A DNA stretch of 64,000 bases from Myxococcota bacterium (GTDB lineage: Bacteria > Myxococcota_A > UBA9160 > UBA6930). The stretch spans positions 124,001 through 188,000 of the forward strand of contig JANQOX010000012.1 of assembly GCA_028285625.1 (NCBI GenBank), given 5' to 3'. This document shows, piece after piece, positions 36,092 through 44,171 of this stretch (position 1 is the first letter of the stretch; each line of letters begins with the position of its first letter). The position numbers were made by a program, and so were the translations under genes. The notes beneath the pieces are model-generated. The model was not told the DNA's origin. It did no database searches and saw nothing but the letters and a program-made list of their open reading frames with translations.

Positions 36092-36112
36092 AGGCGAGCC
36101 CCAGCCTCGCGC

Positions 36113-37342
36113 TCAGGCCGGTGGCGGCCCGAACACGAGCGAGGTGTTCACGCCGCCGAACGCGAAGTTGTTGCTCACCACGCAGTCGGCGCCGATCTCG
36201 CGTACGCCACCCGTGATGTAGTCGAGCTCCCCGCAGCGCGGGTCGATCCGGTCGAGGTTGAGCGTGGGCGCGTACCAACCAGCGTTCATCATCTCGACCG
36301 TCATCCACGCCTCGAGCGCACCGCAGGCGCCAAGCGCGTGCCCCAGGTAGCTCTTTAGCGAGCTCGTGGGCACCCGCGAACCGTAGACGGACTGCATGGC
36401 CGTGGACTCGGCGATGTCACCCACCTCGGTTGCGGTCCCGTGTGCGTTCACGTAGCCCACGTCCTCGGGTGCGCGCCCGGCGTCGGCGAGACCCATGCGC
36501 ATCACCCGCTCCATTCCCTCTGCGTCGGGGTTCGTGATGTGGCGGCCGTCGCAGTTGGTGGCGTAGCCGAGCACCTCGGCATGGATGCGCGCCCCCCGCG
36601 CGCGCGCATGGGAGAGCTCTTCGAGGACGAAGGTGGCGGCCCCCTCCGAGACGACGAGCCCGTCGCGATCGACGTCGAAGGGCCGCGGCGTGGTCTCGGG
36701 CTGGTCGTTGCGCGTGGAGGCCGCGTACAGGATGTCGAACACCGCGGCGTCGATCTCGTGCAGTTCTTCGGCGCCGCCCCCGAGCATCAGGGGGTGGTGC
36801 CCGTACTTTACCGCCTCGTAGGCGTAGCCGATCCCCTGGCTGCCCGAGGTGCAGGCGCTGCAGGTGGGGATCACGCGGCCGCGCACGCCGAAGAACTGCG
36901 CGATGTTGGCTGCGCAGGTGTGGCTCATCATCCGCACGTACTCGTTGGCGCCGATGCCGCTCAGGGTGCGCTTCGCGAAGAGCTTGTCGGCCCACACACC
37001 CATGGCCGCGGGACTGCCCGAGGTCGATCCGTAGGCGATGCCGGTGGAGCCATCGCCCAGCAGCGGGCTCTCGAGCAGACCGGCGTCGCCGAGCGCGAGC
37101 TCGGTGGCGCGCGTCGAGAGCAGCGAGTCGCGGCCCATGCTGCGCGTACGCTTGCGCGGATAGCCCGAAACGTCGAGGTCGGCGACCGGCGCGGCCAGGC
37201 GCGTGCGCAGGCCGTCGATGTCGTCCCAGTCGCTTCGCACCACCACGCCGTTGCGACCCGCGCGAAGCCGATCGCTGACCGATTTCCAGTCGTTTCCGAT
37301 CGACGACAGGCCGCCCATGCCCGTGACCACCACCCGCTTCAT
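36113..37342 (-). CDS. Beta-ketoacyl-ACP synthase (FabF/ApeR-type)
   Basis: A 409-residue ketosynthase with an intact active site: Cys164 in TCSACTSGSQG, His301 in NAHGTATEVGD, Lys330 and His335 in SLKSYLGHALG. It should perform decarboxylative Claisen condensation of an acyl-ACP with malonyl-ACP. Together with the ketosynthase at 40807 and the chain-length-factor-like gene at 42011 it gives the condensing enzymes of an aryl-polyene cluster; the pair role of each is not certain. The ATG overlaps the stop of the LpxL-type acyltransferase gene (ATGA). It ends the minus-strand operon that starts at 39975. Confidence 0.92.
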   Translation of the reverse strand: MKRVVVTGMGGLSSIGNDWKSVSDRLRAGRNGVVVRSDWDDIDGLRTRLAAPVADLDVSGYPRKRTRSMGRDSLLSTRATELALGDAGLLESPLLGDGSTGIAYGSTSGSPAAMGVWADKLFAKRTLSGIGANEYVRMMSHTCAANIAQFFGVRGRVIPTCSACTSGSQGIGYAYEAVKYGHHPLMLGGGAEELHEIDAAVFDILYAASTRNDQPETTPRPFDVDRDGLVVSEGAATFVLEELSHARARGARIHAEVLGYATNCDGRHITNPDAEGMERVMRMGLADAGRAPEDVGYVNAHGTATEVGDIAESTAMQSVYGSRVPTSSLKSYLGHALGACGALEAWMTVEMMNAGWYAPTLNLDRIDPRCGELDYITGGVREIGADCVVSNNFAFGGVNTSLVFGPPPA

Positions 37343-38301
37343 GCGTCGGCTCCCCGATCCCAGAAGTCGTAGAAGTTGAACCACTGGTGTCGATGGGTGA
37401 TGCAGCTTTCCTCGAGTCGCTGCGCATACGTCGCAGCCATGGCGTCGGCGCGCGCCTCGCGCGACGCACCCTCGGGAGGCGACAGCGGCTCGGCCACCAC
37501 CCGGTAGCGTGCAGGGCCATCTCGCAGCGCGAAGATCGTGTATACCGGCGCCCGCACGGTCGCGGCGAGATCGAACGGTGCGCGGGGGACGCGAGCCTCG
37601 GAGCCGAGGAACGAGACTCCGCGGGTCCGCCCGCTCTCGCCGGGCTCGAGGCGATCGGCGAGGATCGCCACCCACTCGCCCCGGCGAAGACAGGCGTGGA
37701 TGCGCAGCACCGTCTCCACCGGATCTTCGGATACCGGCAGGATGCGGATGTCGACGTCGGGCGAGAGCTCGCGGAAGATGCGGTTGATGCGCGAGGCGTG
37801 CGCCGTGTACATCACGGCGTTCACGGGCACGGCATCCTTCAGCGCCAACGCCCGCAGCGCATCGAAGCTGCCCAGGTGTGCGCCGAGGAGCAGGACGCCA
37901 CGACCCGCCTCGCCCTCGGCCTCGAGCTTCTGCTGGTTCGGAAACGCAAAGGTGAAGCGCCCGTCCATGCCGCTCCACAGGGCGACCCGGTCGAGGATCG
38001 ACACCGCGAACGCGCGGTAGTGCTGGTAGCTCTCCCAGAGGTTCGCGCGGACCGCCGGGCCCCCCGTGCGTTCGCAGTGGTCCCGGAGCCGCGCCAGGTA
38101 GTCGAGCGAAGCCGCGCGGCCCTTGCGGTCGGTCGCATAGAAGTAGGTCACGACGGCGTGCACGAGAGGCACGGCGACCCAGCGGCCGAACCATCGGTAG
38201 CAGGCCAGCGTGATGCGGAGCCCGAGCATCGAGCCGCGCTCGGGAATCCGGCTCCAGTGGCGGGTCGGTTCGGCGGCGGTGCCGGCAGGCGCGACGGTCA
38301 A
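37339..38301 (-). CDS. LpxL/HtrB-type lysophospholipid acyltransferase
   Basis: A 320-residue membrane-associated acyltransferase. GAHLGSFDAL gives the HX4D catalytic motif, and VAILADRLEPG and a WFNFYDFWD end fit lipid A acyltransferase relatives. In aryl-polyene clusters such a protein is thought to help attach the polyene to a lipid. The start is a TTG at 38301 overlapping the stop of the ACP gene (TTGA); an internal Met at residue 25 is an alternative. It is paralogous to the gene at 46939-47910, with which it shares the WFNFY tail. Its stop overlaps the ATG of the ketosynthase. Confidence 0.85.
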   Translation of the reverse strand: MTVAPAGTAAEPTRHWSRIPERGSMLGLRITLACYRWFGRWVAVPLVHAVVTYFYATDRKGRAASLDYLARLRDHCERTGGPAVRANLWESYQHYRAFAVSILDRVALWSGMDGRFTFAFPNQQKLEAEGEAGRGVLLLGAHLGSFDALRALALKDAVPVNAVMYTAHASRINRIFRELSPDVDIRILPVSEDPVETVLRIHACLRRGEWVAILADRLEPGESGRTRGVSFLGSEARVPRAPFDLAATVRAPVYTIFALRDGPARYRVVAEPLSPPEGASREARADAMAATYAQRLEESCITHRHQWFNFYDFWDRGADA

Positions 38302-38570
38302 GGGCGCGCGGGCCCTGCTTGGATCAACGCCACCACGTCACCGAGGGTGTGCAGCTCGGCGAGTCGTTCTTCTTCGACCTTGAGCCCGACCTCTTCTTCG
38401 ACACGGACGGCCAGATCGATGGCATCGATGCTGTCGAAATCCAGGTCCTCGGAGAAGCGCGTATCCAGCGCGAGCTCGCTGGCGTCGAGCTGGAACTCCT
38501 GCTCGAGGATCTTTGCGACCACGGCCAGGACCTCTTCGGGCGGGCGCTGCGACCACGCGGTCGACGTCAT
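38298..38570 (-). CDS. Acyl carrier protein
   Basis: A 90-residue ACP with the 4'-phosphopantetheine attachment site LDFDSIDAID, Ser47. Acidic helices fit a type II carrier protein. An in-frame ATG at 38579 would add three residues; both starts have purine-rich sequence upstream. It is followed by, and overlaps with, the LpxL-type gene, suggesting that this ACP hands the acyl or polyene chain to that enzyme. It is one of four discrete ACPs in the cluster (also 49728, 50006 and 60266). Confidence 0.92.
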   Translation of the reverse strand: MTSTAWSQRPPEEVLAVVAKILEQEFQLDASELALDTRFSEDLDFDSIDAIDLAVRVEEEVGLKVEEERLAELHTLGDVVALIQAGPARP

Positions 38571-38626
38571 TACCTGCATCCCCTCTCGGCCTGCGGATCG
38601 TGATGATACCACTGGCACCGTCGCGG

Positions 38627-39256
38627 CTAGGGCCCTTGCCCCCGGGGCGCGCGGTGTCCGAGCAGACCGAAGACCGCGTCGTAGAGCGGCGCCACCAGGG
38701 TTCCCTCGTGACGCCCGAACCGCCAGGCGCGCACCGAGAACTCGCACGCGAACAGCACGCCCACCGCCAGATAGGCGATCAGGCCCGTGTAGAGCAGCCA
38801 CACCTCGCGACTGGCGCCGAACGCGAGCATCGCCGAGAGCGCTGCGTTGATGGCGAAGAACACGACCCAGACCTCGGTCACCCGGCGGCAGTAACGGACC
38901 TCGCTCGGCGACAGGTCGTCCACCTGCATGCGCGCGAAGGTCTCGACCAGCGGGCGGCCGCTTCGCAGGGTTCGCGCGAAGCCGAAGCCCAGGGCGAGGT
39001 TCATGCCGGTCGGCAGCAACAGCAGCGCCACCGGATCGTTCCAGAGCCAGGCCACGCCGAAGACGGCTGCAGCCGCTGCCACCACCACGGCCAGCTGGCG
39101 CAGGCCCCGGGCGTCGGGTCGTCGCGCGCGTAGCAGCATGCGCCCGACGAGCAGCGCGGCCACGGCGAGAAGCAACGGACGCGGCTCGAAGCGAGAGAGC
39201 CCGAGGTAGATCCAAAGCGGTGTGGTGAAGGCGAGCAGCCCGCCAAGCCACCTCAC
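38627..39256 (-). CDS. COG4648-type membrane protein of aryl-polyene clusters
   Basis: A 209-residue protein with about six membrane segments. The middle loop DDLSPSEVRYCRRVTEVWVVFF, followed by FGASREVWLLYTGLIAYLAV, is the conserved feature of a membrane family regularly found in aryl-polyene gene clusters; its function is unknown. A second protein with the same RPYCHRVSRLLGG-type loop is at 43392-44171. The GTG start at 39256 overlaps the stop of the GT2 gene (GTGA). A 56-base gap separates it from the ACP gene downstream. Confidence 0.75.
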   Translation of the reverse strand: MRWLGGLLAFTTPLWIYLGLSRFEPRPLLLAVAALLVGRMLLRARRPDARGLRQLAVVVAAAAAVFGVAWLWNDPVALLLLPTGMNLALGFGFARTLRSGRPLVETFARMQVDDLSPSEVRYCRRVTEVWVVFFAINAALSAMLAFGASREVWLLYTGLIAYLAVGVLFACEFSVRAWRFGRHEGTLVAPLYDAVFGLLGHRAPRGQGP

Positions 39257-39975
39257 CGTCGCGCGATCCGGCGCCAGCCGCCCTCGAGGACGAGCCTCGT
39301 GTGGAGCCGCGTGATGCGCGCGTTGTCCGCGAGCATCTGGAAGTGCGACACCCCGCCCTCGGCCTCGCTCAGGTAGCGCACGCGGGTGGGCACGTTCACG
39401 ACGGGCAGCCCGGCCCAGACCAGACGCACCGGCAGCTCGAGATCGAAGTCCATGTGGTCGCCGCGCGCACCGGCAGCCAGCGCCGGCCCGAGCGGATAGA
39501 CGCGAAAGCCGCACTGGGGGTCCGCGATGATTCCGTGGCCCGCTTCGACCCCGGAGAAGAAGACGCTCAGCTGCCGGCCGAGGCGCCGGGCCAGGGGCTG
39601 CGTCTCGTCGAAGACCGGCCGGCCCAGCACCAGCGCCTCGGGCTGGGCGCGCGCGACGTCGAGCAGCTTCGGAACGTCGTCCAGGTCGTGCTGACCGTCC
39701 GCGTCCACCTGCAGGACGTGCGTGTGGCCCTCTTCGGCGGCGGCGCGAAACCCCGACTTCACGGCCGCGCCCTTGCCACCATTGTGGTCGCGGCGCACCA
39801 GCCGCGCGAGCCCGTCCTGGGCGAGAGCATCCAACACGCTGCGGCACGGCTCGTGACTGCCATCGTCCACCACGATGACCCGGTCGAGGTGGGCGCCGAC
39901 GCGCTCCACCACGGCTCGCACCGTCCGTGGGTTGTCGTAGCAGGGAATCACGGCGCAGGGCCGGAAGTCTTCCAC
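39253..39975 (-). CDS. Glycosyltransferase family 2 (aryl-polyene cluster type)
   Basis: A 240-residue GT-A glycosyltransferase. FRPCAVIPCYDNPRTV opens the fold, VIVVDDGSHEPC gives the nucleotide-binding Asp pair, and LQVDADGQHDLDDV the metal-binding DAD. The frame extends to GTG 40008, but GTG at 39975 is preferred: it has a GGAG site six bases away, starts directly at the fold, and leaves a 52-base promoter gap to the divergent PlsC-type gene. It likely glycosylates the lipid anchor or the aryl head group. It leads the minus-strand operon down to 36113. Confidence 0.85.
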   Translation of the reverse strand: MEDFRPCAVIPCYDNPRTVRAVVERVGAHLDRVIVVDDGSHEPCRSVLDALAQDGLARLVRRDHNGGKGAAVKSGFRAAAEEGHTHVLQVDADGQHDLDDVPKLLDVARAQPEALVLGRPVFDETQPLARRLGRQLSVFFSGVEAGHGIIADPQCGFRVYPLGPALAAGARGDHMDFDLELPVRLVWAGLPVVNVPTRVRYLSEAEGGVSHFQMLADNARITRLHTRLVLEGGWRRIARR

Positions 39976-40027
39976 GGTAGGCTCCGGGGGCCGAGTGTAG
40001 CGATGCACGCTTGCCTACCATGCGGGC

Positions 40028-40810
40028 ATGCGGACGCTGTGGCGGCACTTCCTGCATCGGTTCCTTGGCACGTTGCTCGGCTGGGGGCTCTTCGCGGGCG
40101 GCTGCGTCGTGTGGGGGCTCACGGTGATCCCGGTGACCCTGCTCCTGCGGCCGTTCTGGTCGGGAGCCGAACCCTGGTTCCGGTCGGTGACGCATGCTTG
40201 GCTCGGCCTGTACTCGCGCACCCTGCTCTTCGCGCGCTTCTCGGTGGAGGGCGACTTCAGCGGCGCGCCCCGCCCGTGCGTGCTGGTCGCCAACCACCAG
40301 AGCTGGCTCGACCCCGTGGTCTTGATCGGCCACGAGCCGAACCTGCGCGGCCCCGCCCAGGCGTACCTGTTTCGCGCGCCGTTCCTGGGCGCGATCCTGC
40401 GGCTCTCGGGCTTCTACCCCTCCAACGGAGCGGACGCTCTCGAGCGGGCGGCCGAGGCCGCCGCCCAGGCGCGGCGCGACGGAGGCTGCATCCTGTTCTT
40501 TCCGGAGGGCACACGCACCCACGACGGCGAGGTCGCGGCCTTTCACCGCGGCGGATTCCGCGCGGCCTTCGATGCCGACCTGCCGATCCAACCCGTCGTG
40601 ATCGACGGCCTGGACCGCGTGCTGCCGCGCCAGGGGTGGATCGCACCGCGCCCGGTGCGCGAACACGTTCGCATCCGCTACCTGCAGCCGGTCCACCCGC
40701 CGTACGGCGAAGGCCCGAGGCGCGAGGTGGTGCGGGCGCTCTGCTCCCAGGTACGCGAAGCGATGGTCGAAGAGCTCGCCGAAATGCGCGCGGGCGCGGC
40801 GCCCGGATGA
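40028..40810 (+). CDS. PlsC-type 1-acylglycerol-3-phosphate acyltransferase-like protein
   Basis: A 260-residue membrane acyltransferase. A hydrophobic N terminus (about 10-45) precedes NHQSWLD (HX4D motif) and FFPEGTRTHDG (second motif), the acyl-CoA/ACP and glycerol phosphate binding sites of PlsC proteins. In aryl-polyene clusters such a gene is thought to provide the glycerolipid that carries the polyene. The ATG overlaps no gene but lies close to the divergent GT2 gene. Its stop overlaps the ATG of the following ketosynthase (ATGA at 40807-40810). A second PlsC-type gene is at 50262. Confidence 0.88.
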   Translation: MRTLWRHFLHRFLGTLLGWGLFAGGCVVWGLTVIPVTLLLRPFWSGAEPWFRSVTHAWLGLYSRTLLFARFSVEGDFSGAPRPCVLVANHQSWLDPVVLIGHEPNLRGPAQAYLFRAPFLGAILRLSGFYPSNGADALERAAEAAAQARRDGGCILFFPEGTRTHDGEVAAFHRGGFRAAFDADLPIQPVVIDGLDRVLPRQGWIAPRPVREHVRIRYLQPVHPPYGEGPRREVVRALCSQVREAMVEELAEMRAGAAPG

Positions 40811-41988
40811 GCGACGACTGCCGCCTCGAGGCGGTCGGCATGGTGAACGCGCTGGGCGCGGGGCTCGGCGAGATCTGGCCGCGCGTGATGGCGGGTGACG
40901 TCACCGGCCTGCGGCCACCCGAGCCGGACGCCCCGCCGCGCGGCGACTACGCCGGGCCGCTGCCCGCAGTCCCCGAGGCCCTCGCGCGCTACGCGTGCCG
41001 CAACAACGCCATGGCGCTGGCGGCGCTGTCGCAGATCGAGACGCCGGTACGCGACGCCCTCGCCGCCACCTCGCCCCAACGCGTGGCAGTGGTCGTCGGC
41101 ACCAGTACGTCGGGCGTTTCGGACGCGGAGCTGGCCATCGGCGAACACCAGCGTTCGCAGCGGCTCGCTCCGGCCTTCGACTATGCCCAGCTCGAGTTCG
41201 GCGGACTTGCCGCGTTTCTCGCCGAGGTGATCGGCACCGGCGGGCCGGCGTACACCATCTCGACCGCGTGCTCCTCGGGCGCCCGGGCCCTCGCATCGGC
41301 GCGCTCGCTGCTGCGCCTGGGACTATGCGACGCCGTGCTGGCCGGGGCGTGCGATACCAGCTGCGGGCTCACGTCCCGCGGCTTCGCAGCGCTGCACGCG
41401 GTTTCGGCGGGCCGTACCAACCCGATGAGCGCGAACCGGGACGGCCTGACCCTGGGCGAAGGCGCTGCGCTCTTCCTGGTGACGCGCGCGTCCGGCGGCA
41501 TCCAATTCGCCGGCGTCGGCGAAAGCAGCGAAGCGCACCACATGTCTGCGCCCGACCCCGAAGGCCGCGGCGCTGCCGCCGCCATGCAGATGGCGCTGCA
41601 CGATGCGGACGCCGAGGCCTCCGACGTCGCTTACCTGAACCTGCACGGGACGGGCACGCCACTGAACGACGCCATGGAAAGCGTCGCCGTCCGCGACGTT
41701 CTCGGGCCGGACGCCCCGTGCAGTTCCACCAAGGCGTTGACCGGCCACACGCTCGGTGCCGCCGGTGCCATGGAGGCCGGAATCTGCTGGCAGGTACTGG
41801 CGGAAGGCGAGTCTACGCTGCCGCTCCCCCCGCACTGCTACGACGGCGAGCCCGACCCGGCGCTTCCGAAGCTCCACCTGGTGGCGCAGGGCGAGACCGC
41901 CGAACCCGCCGGCCGCCGCCTGGTGATGAGCAACTCGTTCGGCTTCGGCGGCAACAACTGTGTGCTGGTCCTCGAGGACGCCCGATGA
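40807..41988 (+). CDS. Beta-ketoacyl-ACP synthase (ApeO-type)
   Basis: A 393-residue ketosynthase with Cys155 in STACSSGARALAS, His280 in NLHGTGTPLND, and Lys309 and His314 in STKALTGHTLGAAGA. All catalytic residues are present. It lies directly ahead of a chain-length-factor-like gene, the arrangement of the heterodimer that extends the polyene chain in characterised aryl-polyene systems. Its ATG overlaps the PlsC-type stop, and the CLF-like gene follows after 22 bases. The coupling implies balanced expression. This is most likely the elongating ketosynthase of the pathway. Confidence 0.92.
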   Translation: MSDDCRLEAVGMVNALGAGLGEIWPRVMAGDVTGLRPPEPDAPPRGDYAGPLPAVPEALARYACRNNAMALAALSQIETPVRDALAATSPQRVAVVVGTSTSGVSDAELAIGEHQRSQRLAPAFDYAQLEFGGLAAFLAEVIGTGGPAYTISTACSSGARALASARSLLRLGLCDAVLAGACDTSCGLTSRGFAALHAVSAGRTNPMSANRDGLTLGEGAALFLVTRASGGIQFAGVGESSEAHHMSAPDPEGRGAAAAMQMALHDADAEASDVAYLNLHGTGTPLNDAMESVAVRDVLGPDAPCSSTKALTGHTLGAAGAMEAGICWQVLAEGESTLPLPPHCYDGEPDPALPKLHLVAQGETAEPAGRRLVMSNSFGFGGNNCVLVLEDAR

Positions 41989-42010
41989 ATGAAGCGACCG
42001 GACACCGACC

Positions 42011-42748
42011 ATGAGGCTGGTCGTCGCGGGATGGGCGGCCTGGGCGCCGGACCTCGAAACCCCGGAGGCGTGGCGTGCGTGGGCCGAGCGCCCGACGCCG
42101 CTGGCCGAAGAAGGCACGCCGAACGCGCGCTTCCTGCCGCCGATGCTCCGCCGCCGCTGCACGCCGCTCAGCAAGATGATGCTGCGCGTGGCCTTCGACT
42201 GCGCCACCGAAGACCTGCGAGCCGACGTGCGCACGGTGTTCTCTTCGCGACACGGCAGCATCAACGAATCGCTCGACCTGTTGCGCTGCGTGGTGGACGA
42301 TGCGCCGCTCTCCCCGGCTCGCTTCAGCCACACCGTGCACAACGCCCAGGCTGGCCTGTTCTCGATCGCCGCGGGCAACCGCTGCGCCTCCGCCTCGATC
42401 GCGGACCGCGACGGCACCATGGCCGCGGGCTTTCTCGAAGCCATGGGCCACCTGGAGCGCGAGCCCGAGACGCCGGTGCTTCTGGTCGCGGGCGATGCCC
42501 CCCTCGACCCCACCTTCGCTCCGCTGGTGCCGGGGCCGCAGGTGCCGCATGCCCTCGCGCTACGGCTGACGACCGGAGGGGAGGGCACGGAGATCTCGTT
42601 CGCGCTGGGGGAGGCCCGCGATCGCGGTGCGCTGCCCTGGCCCGATGCCGTCGAGTGGTTGCGCTTCTTCCTCTCGCCGGACGCGTCCGTGTCGATCCCT
42701 GGCGCGCGCTGTGGCTACACATGGCGCAAGGAGACCTCGACCCCATGA
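42011..42748 (+). CDS. Beta-ketoacyl synthase-like chain-length factor
   Basis: A 245-residue truncated thiolase-fold protein of the chain-length-factor type found in aryl-polyene clusters. It keeps RTVFSSRHGSINESLDLL and the FSHTVHNAQAGLFSIAAGNR segment. It lacks the active-site Cys and the second His-rich half of a real ketosynthase. Such proteins pair with a catalytic ketosynthase and are thought to set chain length. No strong ribosome site is seen, so translation may depend on the ketosynthase upstream. Its stop overlaps the ATG of the PagL-like gene (ATGA). Confidence 0.85.
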   Translation: MRLVVAGWAAWAPDLETPEAWRAWAERPTPLAEEGTPNARFLPPMLRRRCTPLSKMMLRVAFDCATEDLRADVRTVFSSRHGSINESLDLLRCVVDDAPLSPARFSHTVHNAQAGLFSIAAGNRCASASIADRDGTMAAGFLEAMGHLEREPETPVLLVAGDAPLDPTFAPLVPGPQVPHALALRLTTGGEGTEISFALGEARDRGALPWPDAVEWLRFFLSPDASVSIPGARCGYTWRKETSTP

Positions 42749-43404
42749 CCAGGACTCTCGTGCGAATCGCAGCCGGCATGCTTCTGGCACTGGCATCGGC
42801 GCCGGCGACGTCGGAGCCGGGCGCGCCTCGAGCGGTCGAGACCTCGGGCGACGCTTCACCCGGCCGCTTCCACCAGGGCGGCAAGAGCGCCACGTTGGTG
42901 GCGGGCTACGGCGTGGGCTTCCGCGTGGGGTCCGACGAAGACCGCAAGAAGAGCGCCGAACTCGAGGACGTGCGGATCGTGAACGTGCTGCCCCGGTTCG
43001 GGATCGGGCTCACGGACCCGGTGGGCGGCGACTCCTGGTACCGGGGCAACCTCGAAACGACCTTCGAGGGCGCCCTGCTCGTCAACACCGAGCCCCACAG
43101 CGGCGTAGGTGGCGGCGTCGGCACCGCGCTGCGCTGGAACTTCCTCTTCGCCGAAGAGGTGGTGGTGCCGTACGTGGACATCTACGTGGGCATCGTCGGC
43201 ATCGACTTCGATCTCGAGCGCCAGTCGGACGGCTTCAACCTGAACGTGGGCGCCGGTGCCGGTGCACACTGGTTCGTGCGGCCGCGCATCGCCATCGACA
43301 CCGAGGTTCGCTGGCAGCACATCTCCAACGCAGGGACGAGCAAGCCGAACGACGGCATCAACGACGTGCTCTTCCTGCTGGGTGCCAGCTACTACTTCGA
43401 CTGA
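42745..43404 (+). CDS. PagL-like outer-membrane lipid A deacylase/acyloxyacyl hydrolase
   Basis: A 219-residue predicted exported beta-barrel. The N terminus MTRTLVRIAAGMLLALASAP is a signal peptide. The following alternating beta segments end in WQHISNAGTSKPNDGIN, the PagL signature with His192 and Ser194 as catalytic residues. The terminal Phe-Asp (YYFD) fits a barrel C terminus. The usual catalytic Glu is not obvious; Asp207 may take its place. PagL removes the 3-O acyl chain of lipid A. Here the gene is coupled to the chain-length-factor gene (ATGA), so a role in processing the polyene lipid or its surroundings is inferred. Confidence 0.8.
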   Translation: MTRTLVRIAAGMLLALASAPATSEPGAPRAVETSGDASPGRFHQGGKSATLVAGYGVGFRVGSDEDRKKSAELEDVRIVNVLPRFGIGLTDPVGGDSWYRGNLETTFEGALLVNTEPHSGVGGGVGTALRWNFLFAEEVVVPYVDIYVGIVGIDFDLERQSDGFNLNVGAGAGAHWFVRPRIAIDTEVRWQHISNAGTSKPNDGINDVLFLLGASYYFD

Positions 43405-44171
43405 TCCCCGGGGCGGACGACCCTCTGGGATCGTCGACGCCAAGGCAGCACCGTGGGCGGCCCGATGCCCTGGGCCTCCATGGCGTCGGCGAAGGCCTGG
43501 GAGCGGCGGCCTGCGGGGGTGGCTTCGGAGGGGAAGAACCGTGCCCACACGCGGTCGATGGCGCTCGGCGTGTAGTAGCGGAAGTGCCACTTGCGCACGA
43601 CGTACTCGCCTACGCAGAGCAGGGCGAGCAGGCCCCAGAAGATGCCGTTGGCCCAGAGCTTCCAGACCGAGATCGGTGCGAACAGCGCGAGCCCCAGCAA
43701 CACGATTGCGTTGGTCGCGAGCAACCCACCGAGCAAGCGGCTCACCCGGTGGCAGTACGGACGGATGAAACCGGGCGCATCGGGCTGCATCAGACGCGCG
43801 CCCTGCTCGAAGAGCGAGATCTCTTCCGCGCGGGAGCGCAGGAAGAGCCAGGCCACCCACGCCTGCACCAGCGCGGGCACCACCAACAGGAAGCGGCGCT
43901 CCTCGGTCAGCGCCGCCGCCACGCAGGGCACCACGAACAGCAGGCGCCCCCACCAGGGCGGCGCCAACGCGCGACCCGCCGACGGGGCCAGCAGCGCCAG
44001 GCCCGCCAGGCTCGCGAGCGCCCAGGCCACCGGCGCGACCCCGTGCCGTGCCATCCACGCGTCGGCGAAGAACGGCCAGGCGATCGCCACGCCCGCCAGG
44101 CCGATACCGACCGGAAGCCACAGCCAACCCACCAGGCGTTGGAGCCGGCTCGTCCCCGGGGACTCGCTCAC
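43392..44171 (-). CDS. COG4648-type membrane protein, second copy
   Basis: A 259-residue protein with about six membrane segments. The conserved loop GFIRPYCHRVSRLLGGLLATNAI is followed by LFAPISVWKLWANGIFWGLLALLCVGEYVV. It aligns by pattern with the smaller protein at 38627-39256. The C-terminal 50 residues are soluble and basic. The GTG start overlaps the halogenase-type gene stop (GTGA), and it is the last gene of the operon that starts at 51047. Its end overlaps that of the convergent PagL-like gene by 13 bases. Function unknown, presumably at the inner membrane in polyene-lipid handling. Confidence 0.72.
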   Translation of the reverse strand: MSESPGTSRLQRLVGWLWLPVGIGLAGVAIAWPFFADAWMARHGVAPVAWALASLAGLALLAPSAGRALAPPWWGRLLFVVPCVAAALTEERRFLLVVPALVQAWVAWLFLRSRAEEISLFEQGARLMQPDAPGFIRPYCHRVSRLLGGLLATNAIVLLGLALFAPISVWKLWANGIFWGLLALLCVGEYVVRKWHFRYYTPSAIDRVWARFFPSEATPAGRRSQAFADAMEAQGIGPPTVLPWRRRSQRVVRPGDQSK

